From: Streptomyces sp. S3(2020) | GTDB lineage: Bacteria > Actinomycetota > Actinomycetes > Streptomycetales > Streptomycetaceae | NCBI RefSeq assembly: GCF_013044505.1 | Contig: NZ_JABERD010000005.1 | Location: 59,708 to 123,707, forward strand | DNA length: 64,000 nucleotides | Direction of reading: 5' to 3' | Shown here: positions 18,456 to 26,921 of the stretch, in pieces | Numbering within the stretch: position 1 is the first letter of the stretch | How the letters are laid out: each line of letters starts with the position of its first letter | Position numbers and translations under genes: made by a program | The notes under the pieces: generated by a model | The model's database searches: none | What the model was told of the DNA's origin: nothing | The model's input: only the letters and a program-made list of their open reading frames with translations

Positions 18456-19637
18456 GTGAACGCAGCACTGACCGGCCGGAGCACCCTGGGCGACTGGCTG
18501 GAGGACCCCGCCGGCGGCCCCCTGGTCCGGGAACTCCTCACCCGGCTGGGCCAGGACGTCTCCCGGCTCGGCTCGGCCCGGGTGTTCTCCCTGAACCGGC
18601 TCGTCGAACTCAGCGAGGGCAAGATCTCGCAGCCCACGGTGGACAACCTGGTCCGCGCGGTGAACGGCGGCCGGCTCGTCACCGGAGACGAACCGGCCGC
18701 GGCCACCAGGACGGATACCCCGGAGCCGGTACGGCACGGCCTGACACTCGACGCGATCCAGATCCGTGACCCGTTCGTCCTGCACGACCGGCCCACCTCC
18801 ACCTACCACCTCTACGGCAGCACCGACCCCAACATCTGGGACGGGCCCGGGATCGGGTTCAACACCTACCGCAGCACCGACCTGCGGCACTGGGAAGGCC
18901 CGTTCGCGGCCTTCCGGCCGCCCGCCGGGTTCTGGAGCGAGGGCTCCTTCTGGGCCCCCGAGGTGCACGCGTACCAAGACCGCTGGTACATGTTCGCCAC
19001 CTTCACCGCTCCGGACGGCTACCGCGGCACCCAGATCCTCGTGGGCGACACACCCCAGGGCCCGTTCAGCCCGTGGAGCGAGGGAGCCGTCACCCCGCGC
19101 AAGTGGCAGTGCCTCGACGGCACCCTGCACATCGACGGGTCGGGCGCGCCCTGGATCGTGTACTGCCACGAGTGGACCCAGATCCACGACGGGGCGATCT
19201 TCGCGCAACGCCTCAGCGAGGATCTCCGGTGCGCCACCGGGACGCCCGTCTTCCTCTTCAACGCCTCGGACGCCCCCTGGTCCAAGCCGCTGCCCGGAGT
19301 GTCCGTGAAGTTCCCCGCCTACGTCACGGACGGGCCCTTCCCCTTCCGGCTCGCCGGCGGCCACCTGCTCATGCTCTGGTCCAGCTACGGCGAGCAGGGC
19401 TACGCGATGGGCGTCGCCCACTCCGTCTCCGGGCGGATCACCGGTCCGTGGACGCAGGAGGAGCACGCCCTGTGGCCCACGGACGGCGGCCACGGAATGA
19501 TCTTCCGGCTCGCCGACGGGAACCTGGCGCTCACCCTGCACCAGCCCAACAACACCCCCGACGAGCGCGCCGTCGTACGACGCCTCGTGGAACACGACAC
19601 CACGATCACGATCGAGGACACCCCGACGCCTCGGTGA
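18456..19637 (+). CDS. Glycoside hydrolase family 43 with extra N-terminal domain
   Basis: A 393-residue intracellular enzyme. Residues about 1-75 form a small domain (STLGDW...ELSEGKIS...LVRAVNG) that also ends the GH3 protein of this locus. The five-bladed propeller follows: Asp105 in IRDPF is the expected base and Asp221 in CLDGTLH the pKa-modulating Asp. At the position of the usual acid Glu stands Asp292 in VTDGPF. GGHGMIF and the LHQPN ending are familiar in GH43 arabinofuranosidase/xylosidase-like proteins. It would remove arabinose or xylose side groups. It follows the six-hairpin gene by 37 bp. Confidence 0.87.
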   Translation: MNAALTGRSTLGDWLEDPAGGPLVRELLTRLGQDVSRLGSARVFSLNRLVELSEGKISQPTVDNLVRAVNGGRLVTGDEPAAATRTDTPEPVRHGLTLDAIQIRDPFVLHDRPTSTYHLYGSTDPNIWDGPGIGFNTYRSTDLRHWEGPFAAFRPPAGFWSEGSFWAPEVHAYQDRWYMFATFTAPDGYRGTQILVGDTPQGPFSPWSEGAVTPRKWQCLDGTLHIDGSGAPWIVYCHEWTQIHDGAIFAQRLSEDLRCATGTPVFLFNASDAPWSKPLPGVSVKFPAYVTDGPFPFRLAGGHLLMLWSSYGEQGYAMGVAHSVSGRITGPWTQEEHALWPTDGGHGMIFRLADGNLALTLHQPNNTPDERAVVRRLVEHDTTITIEDTPTPR

Positions 19638-19688
19638 TCTCCCCGTCCCCACGGCCCGCTCGGCCTCCCCCCGTCTCCTTCTCCCCGT

Positions 19689-19710
19689 CCGTACGCGCGC
19701 CCGCGTACGG
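19689..19710. promoter_or_regulatory. Inverted repeat before the second MFS gene
   Basis: CCGTACGCG and CGCGTACGG form perfect 9-bp arms around CGCC, in the 94-bp gap between GH43 and the MFS gene and 21 bp before the ATG. It could be an operator or a hairpin that tunes the distal gene. Confidence 0.45.
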
Positions 19711-19731
19711 TCCCCGAAACACGAGGTCTCC

Positions 19732-21066
19732 ATGGCACTGCCCCCTCCCCCGCAACCGCCGACCGACGGACCGCTCCTCATGGACTCCGTCGAGCCCGCC
19801 GACACCGAACCCGTGCGTAGCGGCGGTGCGCGGGAGGCGGAGAGCTCGTACGTCTGGCTGATGGTGCTCGCCGTCTTCGGTGTGTTCATGGCCATCGTCA
19901 CCCCCATGGCGATCTCCCTGGCGATCCGGGTCGATCAACTCGCCCCCGGACACGAGGAGTACCTCGGTTACATCACGGGTGCGGGCGGGCTCACCGCGAT
20001 CCTGACGGCTCCGCTGTTCGGCATGCTCAGCGACCGCACGCGCAGCCGGCTCGGCCGTCGGCGTCCCCTGCTGATCGCCGGGACGGTCGTGGGGCTCGTC
20101 GCCCTGCTGGTGATGGCCCTGGCCGACGGCGTCCTCGTCCTCGCGCTCGGCTGGATGCTGGCGCAGGTCGGCTGGGGCACCATCCTCGCGCTGCTGACGG
20201 CCTCCCAGGCCGACCGGCTGCCCGAGGCCCAGCGCGGCAAGGTCGCCGCGCTCACCGGTGTCGTGCAGCAGCTCGCCCCGGTCAGCGGGGCCCTCCTCGC
20301 CGGCGCGCTGTCGGGCAGCAGCCTGCTGATGTTCCTCGTGCCCGGGGCGGTCGGCGCCGTGTCCATGTTCTTCTTCGTGCGCTTCGTGCACGAGCCGGAC
20401 AGCCGCGACATGCCACTGCCTCAGGAACGCCTCGACCTCCGTACTCTGACCGCCTCCTACGTGTTCGACCCGCGTCGAAGCCCCGACTTCGCCTGGAACT
20501 GGCTCGGCAAGTTCCTGTTCATGTTCGGGCTCACCCTGACCTCGACGTTCACCGCGTTCTTCCTGGCCTCCCGGATGGGCGTGAGCGTGAAGGAGGTCTC
20601 GGGTACCGTCGCCGTCCTCGGCGGCGCCGGGATCGGTGCCACCATGCTCGGCGCGATCGGCGGCGGGTTCCTCTCGGACAAGCTGCGCCGGCGCCGCGTC
20701 TTCATCCTGATCGGCGCCTGCGTGTTCGCCACCGGCGCGATCACCATGGCACTGGCCCCCACCCTGCCCGTGATCATCGCCGGAGCCGTCCTCGGCAACC
20801 TCGGTCTCGGCCTGTTCGCCACCGTCGACCAGGCCATCATGCTCGACGTCCTCCCCGAGAGGGAGACCAGCGCCGGCCGCTACGCGGGCATCTACGGCTT
20901 CTCCACCACGCTCGCCCAGGGAGTGGCGCCGCTGGCCGCCCCGGTGGTCCTTCTGCTCGGCGGCGACGGAAGCGACAAGAACTACACCCTGCTGTACTTC
21001 ATGGCCGCCACGCTCACGTTCCTCGGCGGCCTCGTGATCGCCACCCGCATCAAGTCGGTCCGCTAG
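19732..21066 (+). CDS. MFS sugar transporter, GPH/melibiose-carrier-like
   Basis: A 444-residue, about 12-TM transporter. A ~40-residue hydrophilic N-terminus precedes TM1. The TM2-3 loop has SDRTRSRLGRRRP, a close match to the signature loop of sugar:cation symporters and sucrose carriers, and the second half has the partner loop SDKLRRRRV. A GAGG sequence lies upstream of the ATG. It is the best candidate for uptake of the oligosaccharide that the GH3, GH2, six-hairpin and GH43 enzymes degrade. No ABC sugar importer is present in the locus, so uptake would be ion-driven. Confidence 0.88.
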   Translation: MALPPPPQPPTDGPLLMDSVEPADTEPVRSGGAREAESSYVWLMVLAVFGVFMAIVTPMAISLAIRVDQLAPGHEEYLGYITGAGGLTAILTAPLFGMLSDRTRSRLGRRRPLLIAGTVVGLVALLVMALADGVLVLALGWMLAQVGWGTILALLTASQADRLPEAQRGKVAALTGVVQQLAPVSGALLAGALSGSSLLMFLVPGAVGAVSMFFFVRFVHEPDSRDMPLPQERLDLRTLTASYVFDPRRSPDFAWNWLGKFLFMFGLTLTSTFTAFFLASRMGVSVKEVSGTVAVLGGAGIGATMLGAIGGGFLSDKLRRRRVFILIGACVFATGAITMALAPTLPVIIAGAVLGNLGLGLFATVDQAIMLDVLPERETSAGRYAGIYGFSTTLAQGVAPLAAPVVLLLGGDGSDKNYTLLYFMAATLTFLGGLVIATRIKSVR

Positions 21067-21100
21067 AACCGGCCGGGCGTTCCGCACAGGGGTGACAGAC

Positions 21101-22195
21101 GTGAGCCGGCAACCTCCGCCAGTACACGGTCGTAAGTACCGCGAGCCGGCACGATCCCATGGCTCGGCCCGCCGACGGATCGGTGTCAAGGACGTGGCGC
21201 GGGAAGCCGGCGTGTCCCTCGGTACGGTCTCGAACGTCCTCAACCGCCCGGAGATCGTGGCCGACGCCACCCGGACACGGGTCCTGTCGGTGATCGACTC
21301 CCTCGGCTATGTACGTGCCGAGGGAGCCCGGCTGCGCGACATGGCTTCCAGCGTGGTCGCCGTCATGGTCCCCGACCTGGCCAATCCCTTCTACGCGGCG
21401 CTGGCTTCGGGGGTGGAAGCGGCGGCCCGCGAGGCCGACCTCGGCATCATGGTGTGCTCGGGAGCACGTGATCCGGCGGGGATCGCACGTCACATGGCGC
21501 TGCTCTCGTCGCACCAGATCCGCGGCGCCGTACTCGCCTCCGCCGAGGGCATCGGCAGAACCGTCTCCGCCCTCCGCCGCAACGCCGTCCCCTTCGTCAT
21601 GGCCGACCAGCACGCACCCCAGCCCTCCGCCTCCTCCGTGGGAGTCGACGACGTCGCCGGCGGACACGCGGCCGTGCGCCATCTCATCGAACAGGGCCAT
21701 CGCGCCCTCGTGTATCTCAGCGGCCCGGATCGCCTCCAGCAGATCCGGGACCGCCGCAGGGGCGCGCTCGACGCCGTCGCCGCAGCCGGTCTCCCACCGA
21801 CGAGTCTGCGCGAACTGCCCTGCTACGACCTCACCGTCGCCGCGGGCAAGGACGCGGGCCACCGCATCCTCGGTCTGCCCCTGCGACCGACGGCCGTCTT
21901 CTGCGCCAACGACCTTCTCGCCCTCGGCGTCATGCAGGCCCTGTACGAGGCGGGCCTGCGAGTGCCCGACGACATCGCGCTCGTCGGCTACGACGACATC
22001 GAGTTCGCCGCCTCCGCCGTCGTCCCCCTCACCTCGGTCAGACGCCCCGCCTCACTGATGGGACACCGAGCCGGACAGCTGCTCGTCGCGGACACGGTCC
22101 AGGACACCTCACCGCGACACCGGCACCTGGTGCTCAGCCCGGAACTGGTAGTACGCCGCTCCACCACAGGCTCGCCGTCCCGGAGGGACCGGTGA
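21101..22195 (+). CDS. LacI-family transcriptional regulator (second of the locus)
   Basis: A 364-residue regulator. A ~28-residue basic leader precedes the helix-turn-helix VKDVAREAGVSLGTVSNVLNRP; the effector domain runs from about 75 to 345 and contains the GVDDVAGG and GYDDIEFA signatures. GTG 21101 is chosen because AGGGG sits 9 bp before it; GTG 21092 is in frame but too close. It begins 34 bp after the MFS stop and may be co-transcribed, which would give feedback control. Its operator is not proven; the TGAAACGTTTCA palindrome before the first MFS gene is the best candidate in the window. Confidence 0.88.
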   Translation: MSRQPPPVHGRKYREPARSHGSARRRIGVKDVAREAGVSLGTVSNVLNRPEIVADATRTRVLSVIDSLGYVRAEGARLRDMASSVVAVMVPDLANPFYAALASGVEAAAREADLGIMVCSGARDPAGIARHMALLSSHQIRGAVLASAEGIGRTVSALRRNAVPFVMADQHAPQPSASSVGVDDVAGGHAAVRHLIEQGHRALVYLSGPDRLQQIRDRRRGALDAVAAAGLPPTSLRELPCYDLTVAAGKDAGHRILGLPLRPTAVFCANDLLALGVMQALYEAGLRVPDDIALVGYDDIEFAASAVVPLTSVRRPASLMGHRAGQLLVADTVQDTSPRHRHLVLSPELVVRRSTTGSPSRRDR

Positions 22196-22252
22196 CACGC
22201 CTGCGCACCCCTGGCCGGCACGCCCTCGGGTACCTGCTCCAACGTTCGGACT

Positions 22253-24145
22253 TCACATCGCGGCACCGCGCAGCGTGCGGGCCGTGTCCCGCGCATCCGG
22301 GCGTCGCGTCGCGTCCTTGTCCAGCAGGGCGGTGATCAGAGCGGTCAAAGCCCCCGCTCGCCGGGGCGGTGACAGCGGGTGTTGGCGGATCGCGTCGAAC
22401 AGCTCGGGTTGCGTGTCGGCGTGGAACGGCCGGTGCCCTTCGACTGCTTCGTACAGGGTGACGCCCAGTGCCCACAGGTCGCTGGCCAACACCGGCTTGT
22501 TGTAAAGCTGTTCGGGTGACATGTAGGCGAAGGTGCCGATGACCTTCCCGGCCGTCGTCACGCCGGGGACGTCCAGGATCCGGGAGATGCCGAAGTCGGT
22601 GAGTACCGCCCGGTCGTCGCAGACGAGGATGTTGCCTGGTTTCAGATCGCGGTGGATCACCCCTGCGGCATGCACGTGTGCGAGAGCATCGGCCACCTGT
22701 GCGCCGAGGGCGGCCACCTGCTGCCAGGCGAGGGGGCCCTGGTCGCGCATCAGCAGATCCAGGCCGGTGCCGGGGACACACTCCATGACGATCCATGGAA
22801 TGCCGTGGAAGTGGAAGGCGTCGTGGACGGCGACGATGTTCTGGTGACGCATCCGTGCCGCGGCCTGCGCCTCGTACTCCATCCGCGCGGTCAGCGACGC
22901 GCGTTCCGCGAGGGTCGCCTGCCCGAAAAGGATCTCCTTGACCGCGACAGGCCGCTTCAGCCGCTGATCGTGACCGCGCCACACACGGGCCATCCCACCC
23001 TGGCCGATCAGCGCGGTGAGCAGATAACGGTCATTGACCAGCAACCCTTCGTGTCCGGCCAGCTGTCGCGTGGTGGGGACGCCAGGCCCCTCGTGCCAGC
23101 CGGAGGTTGGCCGGCCTGGCTCACCCGCGGCCGGCTGGCGGGGGGTTCGGGTCCCCTTCCTGCCCGCCTCCCGCTCCTGGTGCCCTTCTGGATGCGGAAC
23201 CGGTTCCGCCGGGCGAGGGGCGGCCGCTACGGCGGTCGGGCCGTTCAGGCGGTCGTCACTGAGGATCTCCCGCAGCCGTTCACGCCGTCGCTCCCAACTC
23301 AGGGCCGCCCCGTCGGCGAGTTCCCTGACCAGCTGCGGCATGCCGGCACCCTCCAGCTGTTCGCCGTACACCAGAAGATGTTCCACCAGCCGGGCCGCCG
23401 CCCGGTGCTCGAAGCGGGGGACAGCCGGCGGACGGTCCATGATCCGGACCAGGGGGCCCGCACCGCCCGTGTCCGGCACCCAGCTGGGCACCGCCATCAG
23501 CCGTAGGGGATGGGTGTCCACCGCGTCATAGGTGGCATACGTCCACGGTCCGTCCAACCAGGTCCCGAAGATCAGGAACAGCCCGAGGCAGACCAGCGGC
23601 ACCGCCTCCCGGTCCGGCCAATCGCACGGGGCCTGCTCCTCAAGGAGCAACGACACTCGCTGCGTCGGATCGCGCAACAGCTCCGCCGTGGCCAGGATCA
23701 GGGCGTGCCGCACTGTGGGCAGTCGTTCCATCATCTCGGGCAGCCGAGGAAGCGCCAGCCTGTTGATCGCCGCCGGATCGACCACGGGCACATGGCCATG
23801 CACCCGCTCGGCCGACTCCTGGGCGCCCCATCCGCCGTACGACAATGCAAGACACGCACGGGTCTTGAGGTCGTGTGAGTGACCGATCAGAACGTGGCTG
23901 ATCGTACTGGGCCGCCCGCTCCGGTCAGTGGTGGGCCAGCGCTGCATGAGCATGACGTCACCGTCGCGAGACAGCGTGCGCACCACGCTCCTCCCTCCCG
24001 CCGCCGAACCTCCCAGCCACAGCAACGGGCCCAATTCCCGGCCCACTTCCTCGGCACGCTCACGGTCGCAGGAGTGGGCGACGGGGCTCATCCCTATGCG
24101 CTGGCGGCCTTGGCCGACGTCCCACTTGAAGACGATCTGATGCAC
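22253..24145 (-). CDS. Ser/Thr protein kinase with N-terminal GAP1-N2-like domain
   Basis: A 630-residue protein. Residues about 1-110 (HQIVFKWDVGQG..., LQRWP-like, then DRSGRPSTISHVLIG) resemble the N-terminal domain of GTPase-associated protein 1 (GAP1-N2), known from predicted conflict systems. A middle helical part and a Pro/Arg-rich linker (about 290-340) lead to a kinase domain (about 355-625) with IGQGGMARV, AVKEI, HRDLKPGN and DFGISR, so the kinase looks active. There is no membrane segment. GTG 24145 is chosen for GGAG 8 bp upstream; the longer frame to 24235 has no such signal. Convergent with the LacI gene. The GAP1-N2 assignment is from memory of the family pattern. Confidence 0.8.
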   Translation of the reverse strand: MHQIVFKWDVGQGRQRIGMSPVAHSCDRERAEEVGRELGPLLWLGGSAAGGRSVVRTLSRDGDVMLMQRWPTTDRSGRPSTISHVLIGHSHDLKTRACLALSYGGWGAQESAERVHGHVPVVDPAAINRLALPRLPEMMERLPTVRHALILATAELLRDPTQRVSLLLEEQAPCDWPDREAVPLVCLGLFLIFGTWLDGPWTYATYDAVDTHPLRLMAVPSWVPDTGGAGPLVRIMDRPPAVPRFEHRAAARLVEHLLVYGEQLEGAGMPQLVRELADGAALSWERRRERLREILSDDRLNGPTAVAAAPRPAEPVPHPEGHQEREAGRKGTRTPRQPAAGEPGRPTSGWHEGPGVPTTRQLAGHEGLLVNDRYLLTALIGQGGMARVWRGHDQRLKRPVAVKEILFGQATLAERASLTARMEYEAQAAARMRHQNIVAVHDAFHFHGIPWIVMECVPGTGLDLLMRDQGPLAWQQVAALGAQVADALAHVHAAGVIHRDLKPGNILVCDDRAVLTDFGISRILDVPGVTTAGKVIGTFAYMSPEQLYNKPVLASDLWALGVTLYEAVEGHRPFHADTQPELFDAIRQHPLSPPRRAGALTALITALLDKDATRRPDARDTARTLRGAAM

Positions 24146-24378
24146 CGAGGACCGCTCCCCCACGCCGCTCACCGAAGTCCTCCCCGCTCCTGCCCCTTGG
24201 ATCCCCCACGGGCCTGCCTCGCTCGCAGGAGCCACCCGTCATTGTGGCTGCCTGGGCACGGCTTTGCCGGTGGGATCTGCCCCTTTCGAACATAACGAGG
24301 GAGGAAGAGCGCGGTGCCGTCGAGCGGAGTCGGGACACGAGTAGGCCATGAGGCTCATGCGCCTGGGTGAGGTGAGGT

Positions 24379-24388
24379 GAAACGTTTC
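24379..24388. promoter_or_regulatory. GAAACGTTTC palindrome upstream of a small gene
   Basis: A perfect 10-bp palindrome, identical to the core of the 12305-12316 site, lies 70 bp before the small Cys-rich gene. It may be a second site for the same LacI-type protein, or chance. Confidence 0.3.
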
Positions 24389-24458
24389 TTCTCGAAGCGG
24401 AGCGACCGACCGCTTCCGTGTCGGGGCCAGAAGGGTCCCCCAGGGAGAGGAGCCACCC

Positions 24459-24665
24459 ATGAAGAGCAAGATCATCGCGTCGGCGACCGTCTGCGCCACG
24501 ATCGCCGCGGCGCTCCTGGCCAAACCGTGGGACAAGCGCCGCTCCCTTCAGGCAAGCGGTCCGGCACCTGCGACCGAGGAGAAGGACTGCCCCGGCTGCG
24601 GTCACCCGGGTACCGCGACGAAGCACTGCACCGGCTGCCTTCACCCGGGCACGAGCACGACCTGA
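24459..24665 (+). CDS. Small Cys/His-repeat protein, membrane-anchored or secreted
   Basis: A 68-residue protein I do not recognise. An N-terminal Lys-containing start and hydrophobic stretch (residues 5-21, IIASATVCATIAAALLA) look like a signal or anchor. The tail holds two copies of C-x-G-C-x-H-P-G-T spaced 13 residues apart, giving four Cys and several His that could bind zinc or form disulfides. GGGAGAGGAG upstream of the ATG is a strong ribosome-binding site, and a perfect 21-bp hairpin follows the stop, so it looks like a self-contained, well-expressed unit. It lies between the GAP1-type kinase gene and the next histidine kinase gene, both on the other strand. Confidence 0.65.
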   Translation: MKSKIIASATVCATIAAALLAKPWDKRRSLQASGPAPATEEKDCPGCGHPGTATKHCTGCLHPGTSTT

Positions 24666-24668
24666 TCT

Positions 24669-24716
24669 CGTGTGTGCGCCCGCTGCCGCGAGGAAGCGGC
24701 AGCGGGCGCACACACG
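24669..24716. terminator. Perfect 21-bp hairpin terminator
   Basis: The arms at 24669-24689 and 24696-24716 are fully complementary over 21 bp with a 6-nt GAGGAA loop, starting a few bases after the small gene's stop. It also lies just downstream of the convergent histidine kinase, so it may serve both. Confidence 0.8.
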
Positions 24717-24745
24717 CACGGTCACCGAACGCGACGTCAGGCCCG

Positions 24746-26899
24746 TCACGCTTCCGCACGGCCGCCGACGGGGGCTTCCGACGAGGAGCCCTGGGGAGTG
24801 TCTGCTCCACCATCCAGGGCACCGGCCCCGTTCGGATGGCTCGTCCTGATCGATCGGGGCAGAACGGCACGTACCCGGGTACCGGGTGAGACGCGTTCGA
24901 TCGTGCAGTGTCCGCCGATCTCAGCTGCCCGCTCCGTCATGGAACGCAGCCCCACTCCCCGGGACTCCGCGGCGAAGTCGCAGCCGATCCCGTCGTCCTG
25001 GACAGTGAGCGTGAGCCGGTCCGCGTCGATGCTTACCCGCACCTGTGCGTGTTCGGCCCGGGCGTGGCGCAATGCGTTGTTCAGCGCTTCGGCGGCGATG
25101 CGGTAGGTCGCGACCTCGACGGCCGCCGGAAGGGGAGGCAGGGTCGAGGGGACGAGGTCCACGTCGATCCGAGTCCGGGCGCCGTCGAATGCGCAGACCA
25201 ACTGCCGCAGGGCGCCGGTGAGGCCCAGTTCACCAAGGGGCGCGGGACCCAGCCGTTCGGTGATCCGCCGCACTTCCCGGATCGCCATGCCTAGATCGTC
25301 GGAGACCACACGCAACGCGTCTCGCACCGGGTCGTCGGCGCTCAGGTGCGTGGTGGCGTTCTGGACGCGCAGCCGAAGTCCTGCCAGGGTCGGCCCGAGG
25401 CCGTCGTGGATGTCGCGGCGCAGATGGCGCCGCTCCTCCTCGCGTCCGGTGACGATCTGTTCCCGGCTGCTCCGAAGCTCCTCCTGTAGGCGCAGCGACG
25501 CCAGGGCCGGTGCGGCTTGGTTGGCCAGGGACGAGAGGATGCCGGTGTCCAGGGCGTCGAGCGCGGCCTCCCCCTCGCGCGGGCTGACGGACAGGCGACC
25601 GATCAGGGCACCGTGGTGCCGCAGGTCGAAGTGCTGCTGGTCGGCGCCCAATTCGCCGACCCTGGCGACCGGACGTGGACCGGCATGGGTGTGCACGACG
25701 AGAGCCGCACCCGGCAGCCGCAGGCTCTCCACCACCGTGGTGCACAGGGTGTCCGGGATCTCATCGGGGCTGACGGCACGGCTGATGCCTTCGGCGAGGG
25801 CGTGCAGTACCTGATAGGGGTGTGCCCGGTCCCCGTAGAAGAGTCGGTCCACAAGCCCCGTGGCCCACTCCATGGTGCGCCGCAGTCCGGCGCCCAGCAG
25901 GAAGGCCAGCGCCACCAGGACCAGGGCGTCCCCGATCTCGCCGAGGGCCACGCCGGAGGCCAGAACGGCGGCGGCCGCGACATAGCCGACGGTGAGAATC
26001 GTCGTCACCATCAGTCCGGCGAGCATCCGGCGTGCCGAGCGGCTGATCCGCCACGTACCGGTCCGCACGACGAAGTAGACGAACGTCGCCGCCCAGAGAA
26101 CCGAACCGGTGACGAAGAGACCGAAGGCCAGCCAATGGTGGTGTGCGGTCAGGTAGCCGTAAGCCGACTGCGTAACGGCCCACAGGAGGTAGCCCGACAG
26201 CATCAGAAGGATCGGACGCCGCTGCCCCGCGTCCCCGGCGCGGAGCCGTACCAGGAGCACAGCGGCACCCACACCGATGAAGACGTAGTGACTCGGTTCT
26301 TGAGCAAGTTCCAGGTGACCGTTGAGCAACGCGCTGGTCTCGCCCCACCAGCCGGTGGACAGCGGGTTGGGCGCACCGTACCGCTCGCTGATCGCCGCGT
26401 ACGAAAACACTTGTGGCAGCATCCACAGCGCGATCCCGGTCGCGTAGAGCCGCCACCACCGGCTGGTCAGTCGCCCTTGGGGGAACCACAGAGGCAGCGT
26501 GTACCAGAGCGTGACCGCGACCAGGTTTCCCAGCACCTCCAGGAGGATCACCAGGACGCGTGCCGGGGAGCCGGGCTGTTCGATCCACATGGGCGCGGCC
26601 GCTACGGTCGGCAGCAGCACGGAGATTCCATAGGCCAGCAGCACCCATCCGGCCGGACTGCCGGGGCGATGGGCATGCAGGAGGACTCCTCCGCCGACCG
26701 CCACCAGGCTGTAGGGCAGGACGGACAGCCCCTCCGCGCTGATCGCCGCCCCGGGGGTGCCCCAGTGGGCAAGCAGGTAACAGACCCACAACCCGCTGAG
26801 CACGACCGTTGCCGCAGCGCACAGCGTCGCGGCGGCCAGCTGTCGTTCCCCGGCCGTCCGGCGGACACCTGTCACCGTATGCGCACTCCATGGAGTCAT
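24746..26899 (-). CDS. Large membrane sensor histidine kinase (HisKA_3 type)
   Basis: A 717-residue kinase. About nine to ten membrane segments occupy residues 15-345. A GAF-like or linker region follows (about 370-480), then a short coiled coil, the HisKA_3 motif RRDIHDGLGPTLAGL, and a HATPase with EALNNALRHA and GVGLRSMTERA. The many TM helices resemble 7TM-type intramembrane sensors. ATG 26899 follows GGTGATGAG; longer starts to 26959 overlap the divergent gene. It is divergent from, and presumably partnered with, the response regulator at 26922. Only 22 bp separate the two start codons. Confidence 0.9.
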   Translation of the reverse strand: MTPWSAHTVTGVRRTAGERQLAAATLCAAATVVLSGLWVCYLLAHWGTPGAAISAEGLSVLPYSLVAVGGGVLLHAHRPGSPAGWVLLAYGISVLLPTVAAAPMWIEQPGSPARVLVILLEVLGNLVAVTLWYTLPLWFPQGRLTSRWWRLYATGIALWMLPQVFSYAAISERYGAPNPLSTGWWGETSALLNGHLELAQEPSHYVFIGVGAAVLLVRLRAGDAGQRRPILLMLSGYLLWAVTQSAYGYLTAHHHWLAFGLFVTGSVLWAATFVYFVVRTGTWRISRSARRMLAGLMVTTILTVGYVAAAAVLASGVALGEIGDALVLVALAFLLGAGLRRTMEWATGLVDRLFYGDRAHPYQVLHALAEGISRAVSPDEIPDTLCTTVVESLRLPGAALVVHTHAGPRPVARVGELGADQQHFDLRHHGALIGRLSVSPREGEAALDALDTGILSSLANQAAPALASLRLQEELRSSREQIVTGREEERRHLRRDIHDGLGPTLAGLRLRVQNATTHLSADDPVRDALRVVSDDLGMAIREVRRITERLGPAPLGELGLTGALRQLVCAFDGARTRIDVDLVPSTLPPLPAAVEVATYRIAAEALNNALRHARAEHAQVRVSIDADRLTLTVQDDGIGCDFAAESRGVGLRSMTERAAEIGGHCTIERVSPGTRVRAVLPRSIRTSHPNGAGALDGGADTPQGSSSEAPVGGRAEA

Positions 26900-26908
26900 C
26901 TCATCACC

Positions 26909-26921
26909 TATAGTAATCAAC
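26909..26921 (+). promoter_or_regulatory. Overlapping divergent -10 elements, leaderless plus-strand start
   Basis: TATAGT (26909-26914) ends 7 bp before the GTG of the response regulator, the spacing expected of a leaderless transcript. TACTAT on the other strand (26915-26910) lies 10 bp before the kinase ATG. Both promoters must share this 22-bp gap. Confidence 0.5.

Noticed and set aside
24377..24889. A 170-residue plus-strand frame overlapping the small Cys-rich gene
   Set aside because: It continues through the perfect hairpin, lacks a ribosome-binding site and any family pattern; the 68-residue frame has a strong start signal and Cys/His repeats.
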